This document shows positions 52,393 through 61,751 of a stretch of 64,000 bases of DNA, one piece after another (the first letter of the stretch is position 1; each line of letters begins with the position of its first letter). Source of the DNA: Desulfoscipio gibsoniae DSM 7213 (lineage in GTDB: Bacteria; Bacillota; Desulfotomaculia; Desulfotomaculales; Desulfallaceae); contig NC_021184.1 in NCBI RefSeq assembly GCF_000233715.2, forward strand, positions 868,001 through 932,000, given 5' to 3'. The notes beneath the pieces were generated by a model that searched no databases, was not told the DNA's origin, and worked only from the letters and a program-made list of their open reading frames with translations. A program made the position numbers and the translations under genes.

Positions 52393-55011
52393 GTGAGCGA
52401 GCAAAATAACGGTCGGCAGATTGAATATATCGGTGATCAACAACAGTTAATGGTGGATAAACTGGTGGAAAATGCTGAGCAGGCACGGCATGCTTTAATG
52501 CGCTTGTCTCAGCAGCAAATTGATGAAATAGTACGGGCCATGGCCCTGGCCGGTTTGGATCAGCATATGGAACTGGCCAAGCTGGCGGTTGAGGAAACCA
52601 AAAAGGGCGTCTACGAAGATAAATCTATAAAAAACATGTTTGCCACGGAATCCGTCTACCATAGCATCAAGTACAAAAAAACCGTAGGGGTAATCAGGGT
52701 TAACGAAGAAGAAGATTTAATGGAGGTGGCCGAGCCCGTGGGGGTGATTGCCGCCGTAATTCCCGTAACCAACCCCACTTCCACCACCATGTTCAAATCA
52801 TTGATTTGTATTAAAACAGCCAACCCGGTAATCTTTAGTTTTCACCCCGGGGGGCAAAAATGCAGCGCGGCAGCCGCCAAGGTAATGCTTGACGCGGCGG
52901 TGGCGGCCGGGGCACCGGAAAACTGCATTGGCTGGATTGAGGAATCCTCCCTGGAGGCCACCCGCTACCTGATGAACCACCCCGGCGTGCAGTTGATTTT
53001 GGCCACCGGGGGTGCCGGGCTGGTGCAGGCTGCCTACAGTACAGGCAAGCCGGCCCTGGGGGTGGGGCCGGGCAATGTACCCTGTTATATTGAAAAAACA
53101 GCGCATATTAAGCGGGCGGTAACCGATCTGATTTTAAGCAAAACCTTCGATAATGGTCTGATTTGCGCCTCTGAACAGTCGGTGATTATCGACCGGGAGG
53201 TTTTTCAAGAAGTTACCGGGCTGATGAAAACCTACGGCTGTTATTTCCTGAATGATCAAGAGACGGCCAAGCTTGAAGCTATGGCGGTAAAGGGGGAGGA
53301 CTGTGCCTTAAACTCCGCCATTGTGGGACAGACCGCCTATGATATCGCGCAAATGGCGGGATTTGAGGTGCCCCGGGCTGCCAAGGTGCTGGTGGCACCC
53401 CAGCAGGGGGTGGGGCCTGGATATCCCCTGTCCATGGAAAAGTTGAGCCCCATACTGGCCTGTTACCAGGTGGACGATTACAGGGAGGGCATCAGTCGCT
53501 GTGAAGAAATCGTGGGCTTTGGCGGCCTGGGACACTCGGCTGTGCTGCACACTGAGGATAAAGACGTGGTGGCCGAATTTTCCCGGCGCATGCGCACAGG
53601 GCGGATTATCATTAATTCCCCGGCCACTCATGGAGCCATCGGGGATTTGTACAATGTCAACATACCCTCCCTGACCCTGGGCTGTGGATCCATGGGCCAT
53701 AACGCCACCACCTCCAATGTCAGCGTCGATAATTTAATTAATATTAAGCGGGTTACAGGGCGTCGAAATAAGCTGCAGTGGTTCAAAGTGCCGGAGCGTA
53801 TTTATTTCACGTCAGGTTCGGTACAGTATTTGCAAAAAATGCAGGGTATAGCCAGGGTCATTATTGTCACCGACCCGGGTATAGTTAAGCTGGGTTTTGT
53901 TGATAAAGTGGTATACCATCTGAACAAACGTAATAACCAGGTCAGTGTGGAAATATTCTCGGACGTGGAGCCCGATCCGTCAGTGGAAACGGTACAAAAG
54001 GGTGTAGAGATAATGAAGCAATTCCGCCCGGATACCATTATTGCTCTGGGGGGCGGCTCGCCCATTGATGCTGCCAAGGCCATGTGGCTGTTTTACGAGC
54101 ATCCCGAGGTGGAGTTTGACTTTCTGCGCTTGAAGTTCTTGGATATCCGCAAACGCACTTATAAATATCCCAAGCTGGGGCGGCAGGCCCAGTTTGTGGC
54201 CATACCCACCACCAGTGGCACGGGTTCCGAGGTTAGCGCTTTTGCTGTAATTACCCACAAGGGCCAGGATATCAAGTATCCCCTGGCGGATTATGAACTG
54301 ACCCCGGATGTGGCCATAATTGACCCGGATTTTGTTGGTACGCTGCCCCCGGCGGTTATTGCGGACACCGGTTTGGATGTGCTGACCCATGCCCTGGAGG
54401 CCTATGTGTCGGTGATGGCCTCGGATTACACCGATGCCATGGCCATGAAGGCTACTGAGTTGGTGTTCAAGTATTTGCCCGCCAGTTACGGTGAAAAGGA
54501 TAACTTCACAGCCCGGAGCAAAATGCATAATGCCTCTTGCATAGCGGGCATGGCTTTTACCAATGCCTTTTTGGGTGTCTGCCACAGCCTGGCTCACAAG
54601 CTGGGCGGCGAGTTTCATATTACCCACGGCCGGGCCAACGCTATTATGCTGCCCCACGTTATTAGATACAACGCCGGGATGCCCAGCAAGTTTACCTCTT
54701 TCCCACAATACGAGTATTTTCAGGCTCCGGAAAAATACCGGCAGATGGCTGCTTTTCTAGGTATGCCGGCGGGCACCGTTGAGGAGGGAGTTAACAGCCT
54801 CATTGCCGGTGTGGAAAGATTGCGGTCCGGGGTAGGCATACCGGATACCATTGCCCAGTGTGATATTGATGCTGCGCTGTTTAAGCAAAAGGTGCCCGAG
54901 TTGGCCGAAAAAGCATTTGTTGACCAGTCTACCACCGCTAACCCGCGCATGCCCCTGATAGAAGAATTGGCCGAAATATTGCTGCGCGCTTACGACAACC
55001 CGCACGCTTAA
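52393..55011 (+). CDS. adhE: Bifunctional acetaldehyde-CoA/alcohol dehydrogenase
   Basis: An 872-residue AdhE. The N-terminal half is an acylating aldehyde dehydrogenase (GVIAAVIPVTNPTSTTMFK, catalytic Cys in LICASEQS), the C-terminal half an iron alcohol dehydrogenase (GGGSPIDAAK, iron ligands in DVLTHALEAY, CHSLAHKLGG and THGRANA). It reduces acetyl-CoA to ethanol or the reverse. The GTG start follows GATGGGGGAT; 42 bases after the BON gene. Confidence 0.95.
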   Translation: MSEQNNGRQIEYIGDQQQLMVDKLVENAEQARHALMRLSQQQIDEIVRAMALAGLDQHMELAKLAVEETKKGVYEDKSIKNMFATESVYHSIKYKKTVGVIRVNEEEDLMEVAEPVGVIAAVIPVTNPTSTTMFKSLICIKTANPVIFSFHPGGQKCSAAAAKVMLDAAVAAGAPENCIGWIEESSLEATRYLMNHPGVQLILATGGAGLVQAAYSTGKPALGVGPGNVPCYIEKTAHIKRAVTDLILSKTFDNGLICASEQSVIIDREVFQEVTGLMKTYGCYFLNDQETAKLEAMAVKGEDCALNSAIVGQTAYDIAQMAGFEVPRAAKVLVAPQQGVGPGYPLSMEKLSPILACYQVDDYREGISRCEEIVGFGGLGHSAVLHTEDKDVVAEFSRRMRTGRIIINSPATHGAIGDLYNVNIPSLTLGCGSMGHNATTSNVSVDNLINIKRVTGRRNKLQWFKVPERIYFTSGSVQYLQKMQGIARVIIVTDPGIVKLGFVDKVVYHLNKRNNQVSVEIFSDVEPDPSVETVQKGVEIMKQFRPDTIIALGGGSPIDAAKAMWLFYEHPEVEFDFLRLKFLDIRKRTYKYPKLGRQAQFVAIPTTSGTGSEVSAFAVITHKGQDIKYPLADYELTPDVAIIDPDFVGTLPPAVIADTGLDVLTHALEAYVSVMASDYTDAMAMKATELVFKYLPASYGEKDNFTARSKMHNASCIAGMAFTNAFLGVCHSLAHKLGGEFHITHGRANAIMLPHVIRYNAGMPSKFTSFPQYEYFQAPEKYRQMAAFLGMPAGTVEEGVNSLIAGVERLRSGVGIPDTIAQCDIDAALFKQKVPELAEKAFVDQSTTANPRMPLIEELAEILLRAYDNPHA

Positions 55012-55291
55012 GCGGGCGGGTTGGTGGCGAGAGGGCGGAGGGAGGGGGGCGGAAAGCAAGAGAACCGTCTCCCTGCTTCCCGCCAGACTTCCTTTCCCTT
55101 CCTGCTGGATTTTGGTTGATTTTAGGCATAAAAAAAGGTAAATTATTTATACCGGTGCAATTAAATACAGGCTGTGGAATGTCTGGAGCTAACGAGGAGT
55201 GTAGAATTATCCGGTTGCAATAATTAAATAGTTATCGGTGATGCTGTAATTTTAAGATTGGAAAATTTAAATTGAAAGGGGCGAAGGCCTG

Positions 55292-55366
55292 GTGAGAAGA
55301 CTGGTTTACTTTCCGGATTACTGCGCTAATCCGTTAAACTTTTATACCAGGCTGCGTGATGGCTAA
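55292..55366 (+). CDS. 24-residue ORF overlapping the next gene
   Basis: GTG 55292 (AAAGGGG upstream) reads a 24-residue peptide ending RLRDG, and its stop (55364-55366) overlaps the next start (55359) in the form ATGGCTAA. This suggests translational coupling. It may be a leader peptide. No family seen. Confidence 0.35.
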   Translation: MRRLVYFPDYCANPLNFYTRLRDG

Positions 55367-55637
55367 AGTAATACTGGATAGGGAACGTAATTTTAAGCTG
55401 ACGGAAGAAACTATGAATCGGATAAATGACAGGTATGGCTCGGTGGATACGGCCATAGCGGAGCTAAAGCAAGTGAATCTACATGCCTTTATCACCGTAG
55501 TCTGGGCGCTTTTGGCTGAAGATGACCCGGACCTAAGCTTTGAGGATACCGCACGGCTGCTTTACGCCAGGCCCGAAACCATGCAACAGGTGGACGAGGC
55601 CATTGTCAAGGCTTTTACAGAGCAAATAGTTCCGTGA
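55359..55637 (+). CDS. Small helical protein, resembles phage tail-assembly chaperone
   Basis: A 92-residue protein (VILDRERNFKLTEETMNRIND, then ITVVWALLAEDDPDLSFEDTARLLYAR). The layout resembles tail-assembly chaperones of phages or tape-measure partners (a VWALL.EDP motif), but no phage genes are adjacent, so this is tentative. Confidence 0.55.
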   Translation: MAKVILDRERNFKLTEETMNRINDRYGSVDTAIAELKQVNLHAFITVVWALLAEDDPDLSFEDTARLLYARPETMQQVDEAIVKAFTEQIVP

Positions 55638-55818
55638 CAGGACACGGAACTATTTACATTAGTTGAAAATTATTTATGGTTGTATTAAAAACAACATACG
55701 GCGCTAGGCACTGACTGCCGCACCAATAGTTATGTTACCTTTAAAACATTAGTCTCAAATAGCTTGTATCGGTTTTATACAAATTTATCGCAGTCATCGC
55801 AAGTGACGGAACGAAGGT

Positions 55819-57054
55819 TTAGGGTTTTTCTTCCATTATTAAAGCATGGCTGATCAGATGGTGCAGGTGGATGACCCTGGTACCTTCCAATTCATAATAC
55901 TTAATGGTATCAGTTAACTGGTCAAAGCAGTTGTGACACGGGCAGGCCACCAGTTTGCATTCGGTGGCTTTAATTTGGTCTGCTTTGAGTTTGCCTTTGG
56001 CCATCCGGTAGGGGTAGATATCTTTGCCCATGGCTAGCAGCCCACCGCCGCCGCCGCAGCAATAATTGTAGATGCCGTGGGGATTCATTTCTCTGAAATC
56101 CATGACGGTTTTATTTAATACATACCGCATGGCATCTCCCAGACCTTGTTTGCGCACTGAATTGCAGGGGTCGTGCAAAGTGATGGGTTCAGTGTTCTTG
56201 GTGGGGTCAACTTTGAGCAGACCGGCTTCAAACCATTCCACATATTTTTCAACAATACTCTTCACGGGGTATGTATTGTCTTTGGTGAGCCATACTTTGG
56301 GACCCCATTTGTTGGCGTGGGTGGCGTGGCCGCACTCGGTGATCACCAGTTCTTTAACTTTCAGGCGCTTAACTTCATCGGCGTAGCGCTGGGTGATAAT
56401 GGCCGACTCTTCGTCATTGCCGTTAAACAAAGCGTAATGGGTGGCATCCCACCATTTGCTGCTGCAGGTCCAGTTGGCACCAACATACCACATTATCTTG
56501 GCTAAGCTTTGTACGTCATTGGGGTAATATTTAATTTCCCGGGGATCCCAGAGAAATAAAAAGTCAGCCCCTTCTTTGTCAATGGGGATTTTAGCGTTGG
56601 GATCGCCGACTTCTTCCTGTAATTCCTCTTCCATCCACTCCAGGGTTTCCAGGTAATCCTCTGTGGAAACTTCCATCTGGTTACCGGTTTTGATCTGGGC
56701 ATCCACCACATCCTGCAAGAACCCGGGGGCCTTCAAACCAAAGTTTCCTCTAACGGTGCGCACCAGGGTCAGAACTTCCACGCCCATGGGGCAGTCCATG
56801 GTGCAGCGGCCGCACTGGGTGCAGGCCCAGATAAAGTCGGAGTTGAAAACCTCTTCCTTCATGCCCAGCACCAGCATACGAATGAATTTCCTGGGATCAG
56901 CATTTTCATGTACACCGTTGTAGGGGCATCCCGCGCTGCACATACCGCAAGCCAGGCAGTTATAAAAATCATTAGCATCTTTAGTTGTGCGGGCCTTTGA
57001 TATAACCTCACTTAAAAAGTTGGAGTCCAACTTTTCAGCTAAGATTGTGCTCAC
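55819..57054 (-). CDS. HdrD-like iron-sulfur protein with two CCG domains
   Basis: A 411-residue protein with two [4Fe-4S] motifs (CLACGMCSAGCPY, CTQCGRCTMDCPMG) and two CCG cysteine-rich segments: one starting HDPCNSVRKQG with CCGGGGG, the other CPCHNCFDQL. This is the layout of HdrD, DsrK, TmcB and related electron-carrier proteins. The adjacent electron acceptor is unknown. No hydrogenase or flavoprotein gene is next to it. Confidence 0.85.
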   Translation of the reverse strand: MSTILAEKLDSNFLSEVISKARTTKDANDFYNCLACGMCSAGCPYNGVHENADPRKFIRMLVLGMKEEVFNSDFIWACTQCGRCTMDCPMGVEVLTLVRTVRGNFGLKAPGFLQDVVDAQIKTGNQMEVSTEDYLETLEWMEEELQEEVGDPNAKIPIDKEGADFLFLWDPREIKYYPNDVQSLAKIMWYVGANWTCSSKWWDATHYALFNGNDEESAIITQRYADEVKRLKVKELVITECGHATHANKWGPKVWLTKDNTYPVKSIVEKYVEWFEAGLLKVDPTKNTEPITLHDPCNSVRKQGLGDAMRYVLNKTVMDFREMNPHGIYNYCCGGGGGLLAMGKDIYPYRMAKGKLKADQIKATECKLVACPCHNCFDQLTDTIKYYELEGTRVIHLHHLISHALIMEEKP

Positions 57055-57082
57055 TTCTTTTCCCCCCTGTTTAAAATAGTTA

Positions 57083-57109
57083 GTTAATTAACAATAGTTT
57101 AAAACTATT
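57083..57109 (-). promoter_or_regulatory. Two palindromes upstream of the HdrD-like gene
   Basis: GTTAATTAAC (57083-57092) and AATAGTTT-A-AAACTATT (57093-57109) are adjacent perfect palindromes about 30-55 bases before the start. They could bind a redox regulator such as Rex (sites like TTGTTAA...TTAACAA), though neither matches the full consensus. Confidence 0.35.
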
Positions 57110-57196
57110 TTGAAACAATGTCAATTAACAAAAATGCTTATTTTAACCACCGTTTGTCCTGCCTCAATAATTAAGAGGGGGGTAATGTTTTGTCGT

Positions 57197-57673
57197 TTAG
57201 CTCTGTAACTCTTCGTACTGCTCCCTTAATTCCACCAGGTGTAATTTTTCCTCCTGCAATAATTTGCTCAGCATGTCTTTAACATCCGCGCTGCTGGTGT
57301 GGATATATAATTCCTGGTAAAGCAAAATAGAGTCCTTTTCAGCCTGGATGCCCATGGCCAGGGCCTGGTTCGGGGTGATCCGGGCCACCAGGTCGTTCAT
57401 TTCCACAGGGAAGACACTGTTTTCCGAAAGAGTTTTTAGATAGGAAGCGGTTTGTTTATTAAGGGGCTCTGCTGTTATTTCTTCGGCCTTTTGCAGTATA
57501 GCTTGAAATGCTTTATGGTGTTCTTTTTCTTCTTCAGCCAGTTTATGAAAAATAGCCTTTGTTTTATCGTCAGTGCTATTAGCAGCCATAGAAGAGTAAA
57601 AAGAGGCACCGCGCATTTCGTTAGTAATGGCGATTCTATAAACATCCAGTTCGGTAAGCAATTGACCGGTCAT
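57197..57673 (-). CDS. Rubrerythrin-like ferritin-family protein
   Basis: A 158-residue di-iron protein: AITNEMRGASFYSSMA and LAEEEKEHHKAF (ExxH), a second EKDSILLYQEL and LLQEEKLHLVEL (ExxH). No rubredoxin domain. Such proteins reduce peroxide or sense oxygen in anaerobes. Start ATG after AAGGAGG. Confidence 0.85.
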   Translation of the reverse strand: MTGQLLTELDVYRIAITNEMRGASFYSSMAANSTDDKTKAIFHKLAEEEKEHHKAFQAILQKAEEITAEPLNKQTASYLKTLSENSVFPVEMNDLVARITPNQALAMGIQAEKDSILLYQELYIHTSSADVKDMLSKLLQEEKLHLVELREQYEELQS

Positions 57674-57752
57674 TTTTTCCTCCTTGATATCCTATATACA
57701 TTAGTTTATGATTGAACCTGGTTCCTGGTTAGTAAAGCCTTGCAGTAAAAAA

Positions 57753-57911
57753 TTAATCTTCTTTTGCTTCCCGGGCGACATAAATGGCACCGCTGCCGTA
57801 ATGCTTGGGAGGCGTAGCTTGCGCGCTGTTGTCGTCAATACGGGCGGATTTAGCCCGGTATTTTTCCAGCCCGCTCTTGATAAAAGTCGGCTTAATGTTA
57901 TGCTTCTTCAT
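57753..57911 (-). CDS. 52-residue basic protein of unknown function
   Basis: The frame runs from ATG 57911 (GGAGG 7 bases upstream) to the stop at 57753-57755. The peptide begins MKKHNIKPTFIKSGLEKYRA and ends GSGAIYVAREAKED; it is charged and has a Pro-Pro-Lys-His turn. It lies 80 bases upstream of the rubrerythrin-like gene, on the same strand. I recognise no family; too short for most gene finders. Confidence 0.6.
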   Translation of the reverse strand: MKKHNIKPTFIKSGLEKYRAKSARIDDNSAQATPPKHYGSGAIYVAREAKED

Positions 57912-58202
57912 TAATATAACCTCCGTACCTTATGATGTACTATTGTATCCCGGCAGCCGTTTAATTATTGGTTGCGTTGAAGGTTAATCAGGTATAATAC
58001 TCCCGAGCATGAAAAACACTAACTAAAGTAGCTAAGTTGCGGTTAAACATAAACAATGAGTGTGTTATATCCATGCAGGAAAACTGTGACTTGGGTTGAA
58101 TTGCAGAATTAAGTACAAAGTATAACCACAAAGACCCTGAATTGAAGGGGAATGATCTTTGCAGCAAAGTTTCTATTATATATCAGGGGGTGAATTGTAG
58201 AA

Positions 58203-58400
58203 ATGAACCAGACGCTTAAGGTGGAAGGAATGAGCTGCCATCACTGTCAGGCGGCGGTGGAAAAAGCAGTTAAAGGCATTGCTGGTGTAGAAAACGTGCA
58301 GGTTGATTTAGCTAAAAAAGAAGTTGTAGTAACCGGCTCTGTGGACCGTGAGCAAATAACCAAAGCTATTAAGGAAGCCGGTTATGAGGTAGTGGGCTAG
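58203..58400 (+). CDS. CopZ-type heavy-metal-binding protein
   Basis: A 65-residue HMA domain protein, with the metal site in GMSCHHCQAAV and the usual ending EAGYEVVG. It should carry Cu(I) or a similar ion. No copper ATPase is adjacent (the P1B ATPase at 2120 is far). GGGGGTG is 8-9 bases before the ATG. Confidence 0.88.
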   Translation: MNQTLKVEGMSCHHCQAAVEKAVKGIAGVENVQVDLAKKEVVVTGSVDREQITKAIKEAGYEVVG

Positions 58401-58493
58401 CTGCCGGCAGCTGTTGCTTGACCTTTTGGGTATAGCACGGTCGACGGGCTAATCTCTGTTAGGGGTTCTATGGTTACATTTTTATGGCCTGGT

Positions 58494-60593
58494 TTATATA
58501 GCCAGGCCATAGGATTTCAAACGGCTAATTTTGCGCACTATGGTGGATTGATCTACCTTTAGAGCGTGAGCAGCCTTGTTTGCGCTGCCGCATTCCTTGA
58601 TGGCGGTGCTGATCAGCTGCCGCTCCACCTCCATAACAGCGTTTTTTAACGGCATAATACCCTTTACATAAACTTCGGGCTGTTGGTGCTCCAGGTTTTC
58701 AAAAACGTGCGCCGGCAGGTGGCTGACGGAAATTTCATCTTCAGCGGTGGTGACCATTAGCCTTTCCATCATATTATCCAATTCCCGCACATTCCCGGGC
58801 CAGTGATAGTTTAAAAAAGTGTCAAAAACCCGGGGGTTTATTTTTTTACGGATGCCGTACTTTTCTTCATACTTATGTTTAAAGGCGTAGGCCAGTGGTA
58901 TGATGTCTTCCTTACGCTCCCTCAGGGAGCAAATATACAGGGGCACCACATTGATACGGAAGTATAAATCTTCTCTGAACTGGCCTTCCTTAACCATTGC
59001 CTCCAGATTGCGATTGGTGGCCGCCAGTATCCGTACATTGACAGGTCTGGGTTTGCTGCCGCCCACCCGGAGCACTTCCCTTTCCTGGATGACCCGGAGG
59101 AGCTTTACTTGAAATCCCACCGGTAAATCACCAATTTCGTCCAAAAACAGTGTGCCGTTATTGGCCAATTCGAACATGCCTGCTTTGCCCTCCCGGTTGG
59201 CACCGGTAAAGGCACCCCGCTCATAGCCGAACATCTCCGATTCCAGCAGGTTTTCGGGTATAGCACCGCAGTTGACGGTAATAAAAGGCCCGTTTTTGCG
59301 CTTGCTGTTATTATGGATTGTTTTGGCAAAAACTTCCTTCCCCGCTCCGGATTCCCCCAAAATCAGTACCGTAGTATCTACCGCGGCCAGGCGTATGGCC
59401 GTCTGTAACAGCTCCCGCATTTTGGGGGAGTTGAAAATCAATCCCTCCTGGTTCAGCAGCCGCCCTCGCAGCTGGTTCAACTCATCCTGGTAGCGCTCGC
59501 TGAGTTCCCTGGTTTGCTTGAGTTGCTCACGCAGTTCATTAAGCTCGGTGAGATCACGAATGTTTACTACAATACGCTCAATATTGCCGTCCTGGTCCCG
59601 CACGGGACTGCCTGTTACTAAAAAATGGTCCCTTTCCACCACGGTAACGGGTTTGCCGGCATGCAGCACAGCTTTGACAATGGATTGGGCATAAACCTCT
59701 TTTTCAAGCAGGTAGTCCATGTTCTGACCTTGAATTTGGGCGGAGGGTATGCCGGTGATACGCTGGTGAGCCTGGTTGGCCCTGATAATCAGGCCCCGGG
59801 CATCGGTAATGATGATACCATCGTAGGATGACTCAATGATAAGTTCTAACTTTTTGTTTAATTGTTTAACTGAATCCAGTTCTTCCGAGATAAACTCCAG
59901 TTCAGAAATATCCTGGAATATTGCCACAGCGCCCACAATTTGCCCGTTTTCAAAGATGGGGCTATGGTTGGTCAGGTAAGTGCGGTTGCCTTCGGTATAA
60001 GTTATCGACAATTTAAACTCTTTGCGGCTCCTGCCGTCCTTTAACACATCCAGCAGTCCCTGGGGGATAATAACCTCGGAAAGATGGCGTCCCGTAGCAT
60101 AGCTTTTGGATCGCCAGGTTATTTTTTCCGCCGCATGGTTATACAGGCGGATTATGCCCTCAGTATTGATGGCGATGATACCATTGTCCACCGAATCCAA
60201 AATTGTATCCACCTGCAGCAGTATCCAGCTGGCCTTATTTAAAAGTTCACTGCCCACTCTGCTTTTTTCCAGTAAGCCGCTGAGGCGGTTATCTTGATTG
60301 ACTACCGGGAAAACCTGACTTGGCAGTGCCCAGGCATCCGCCGGGGAATCATCTTCCCTCATGGTGTGTACCGGGCTTTGCATTATGGTGGCCACAGAGG
60401 AGGTCTCCACAAATACCTCCGGTCCCCATTCAATGATATCGTCCCTGGTTACCAGGCCAATAATTTCTCCGTCCAGGTTCAGCACCGGCAGGCCGGCAAC
60501 CTTATGCCGCCGGATCAATTGCCAGGCTTCTAAAACCGGCTGATCGGGACGCAGACTGATGGTAGTTGGGATCATTATATCTTTGACTAGCAT
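58494..60593 (-). CDS. CBS-PAS sigma-54-dependent activator
   Basis: A 699-residue enhancer-binding protein. Residues 1-115 are a CBS pair (VKDIMIPTTISLRPDQPVLEAW, VTRDDIIEW, ATIMQSPVHTM), a nucleotide-sensing module; two PAS domains follow (about 130-245 and 255-365); then AAA+ with Walker A GESGAGKE, the sigma-54 contact loop GAFTGA, Walker B LFLDEIGD, and a FIS-type HTH (AAHALKVDQSTIVRKISRL). It lies divergently next to a sigma-54 promoter (61350) and probably activates that operon. ATG after AGGGGGTAATAAA. Confidence 0.9.
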   Translation of the reverse strand: MLVKDIMIPTTISLRPDQPVLEAWQLIRRHKVAGLPVLNLDGEIIGLVTRDDIIEWGPEVFVETSSVATIMQSPVHTMREDDSPADAWALPSQVFPVVNQDNRLSGLLEKSRVGSELLNKASWILLQVDTILDSVDNGIIAINTEGIIRLYNHAAEKITWRSKSYATGRHLSEVIIPQGLLDVLKDGRSRKEFKLSITYTEGNRTYLTNHSPIFENGQIVGAVAIFQDISELEFISEELDSVKQLNKKLELIIESSYDGIIITDARGLIIRANQAHQRITGIPSAQIQGQNMDYLLEKEVYAQSIVKAVLHAGKPVTVVERDHFLVTGSPVRDQDGNIERIVVNIRDLTELNELREQLKQTRELSERYQDELNQLRGRLLNQEGLIFNSPKMRELLQTAIRLAAVDTTVLILGESGAGKEVFAKTIHNNSKRKNGPFITVNCGAIPENLLESEMFGYERGAFTGANREGKAGMFELANNGTLFLDEIGDLPVGFQVKLLRVIQEREVLRVGGSKPRPVNVRILAATNRNLEAMVKEGQFREDLYFRINVVPLYICSLRERKEDIIPLAYAFKHKYEEKYGIRKKINPRVFDTFLNYHWPGNVRELDNMMERLMVTTAEDEISVSHLPAHVFENLEHQQPEVYVKGIMPLKNAVMEVERQLISTAIKECGSANKAAHALKVDQSTIVRKISRLKSYGLAI

Positions 60594-61349
60594 TTTATTA
60601 CCCCCTGATACGACAAGTCTTGTTGGTGTTGTGGTAGCTGCAATACTAAGTCAACGATTATAATCTGCTAACTTTTTTTAATCTTTTTACGGTAAATTTG
60701 AATCTCTGCCTGCAATACCTGACCTCCCTTTCCTGCCCACCAGTATGGGAGGGAGTTCTCTGGGCAGGTTGAGACAGAAGATAATTATCTAACTAGCAAA
60801 AAACATACCAATTATATGACTAGGAGTTCCCATCCAGGCAACGCGTTTCGATGTTCAGGTATTGCAAAGGCAAAATTCATCTGTTCTAAAAATAAACCCA
60901 ACTGCTAATACTAAGGGTCACCATCAACGACAAATTGATGTAGCCCGTGGCAACTGGTGCAAAATAATAAAGTTTGACCTTATCAAATATGTCGTCATGA
61001 GGTAACCCATAGAAAGAAATAAGCTTGTAGTGGTTTATGCGTTTTTACATAACTTATGCATTTCCGCATAACACCGCTATAACCTGCTTTTTATAAAGAT
61101 TTTTTTGTGTGGTATATGTAAGATTGCAAAATAAATAAACTGGTCATCACTATTCGCCCGGTATAGCTGCTTTCCCCAACAGCATTTCGTACGGTATGTT
61201 CCGGAGTGCGTTTGCCTCAGCAAGTACAGTAAATAAATAGACCCTCGGGACTGCCACTGAATAATGATGTCCAGGTATGTTTCTTAAGGGCAGTATAAAA
61301 TATACCTGCTGGTTTTTATCAGATCAAATTGCAACATCTGCACTATGTC
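60594..61349. other. Gene-free region upstream of the sigma-54 operon
   Basis: About 750 bases with no gene. CCTGCCCA (60732-60739) pairs with TGGGCAGG (60761-60768). The two activator-site candidates at 61035-61071 are listed separately. The region has room for an integration-host type bend, but none is identified. Confidence 0.5.
61035..61071 (+). promoter_or_regulatory. Two candidate activator binding sites
   Basis: TTATGC-N6-ACATAA (61035-61052) and TTATGC-N6-GCATAA (61054-61071) are 18-base inverted repeats 19 bases apart. They lie about 300 bases before the -24/-12 promoter, a normal distance for enhancer sites of sigma-54 activators. Confidence 0.6.
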
Positions 61350-61365
61350 TGGCACTGTTATTGCT
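61350..61365 (+). promoter_or_regulatory. Sigma-54 (-24/-12) promoter
   Basis: TGGCACTGTTATTGCT has the GG and GC pairs of the -24 and -12 elements with the standard 10 bases between, close to the consensus TGGCAC-N5-TTGCA. The first gene starts 47 bases downstream. Confidence 0.8.
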
Positions 61366-61411
61366 GAAACAATGCTGCAAGTAAATAAATTACCCAAAGG
61401 AGGTTTCAGAC

Positions 61412-61597
61412 ATGACTATTGAATCCATTATAGTAGCCCTGCAGGTATTTGCCATAGGAGTAATTATTTCCATGTGCGTGGCTGCAATGATCAAGGGAAT
61501 TTTTATTGGTATAAGGCTGCGTGAAAAACTGCAGCTGAAGTTGCGGCCGGCTTGGAAAGCCAGTTCCCATTCGGCAACAAAGGTGGTAAGCCAGTAA
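61412..61597 (+). CDS. Small single-helix membrane protein
   Basis: A 61-residue protein after AAAGGAGG. Helix IIVALQVFAIGVIISMCVAAMIKGIFIGI, then a basic tail. The size and place fit an OadG-like small subunit of a sodium-pumping decarboxylase, but the usual OadG sequence is not clear. First gene of the sigma-54 operon. Confidence 0.65.
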   Translation: MTIESIIVALQVFAIGVIISMCVAAMIKGIFIGIRLREKLQLKLRPAWKASSHSATKVVSQ

Positions 61598-61751
61598 GCC
61601 TGCCATACGGGAAACCGGCGTTCCCGGTTACCGGCGGCTCTTTGGAGCCTGGCCTGAGACCGGCGATACGCCGGTGGCCTGGCAGTGCCTAATCCATATC
61701 ATATAACATACACCGTATCCGCCAAACTATGACAATATCGAGGTGGGAAAA

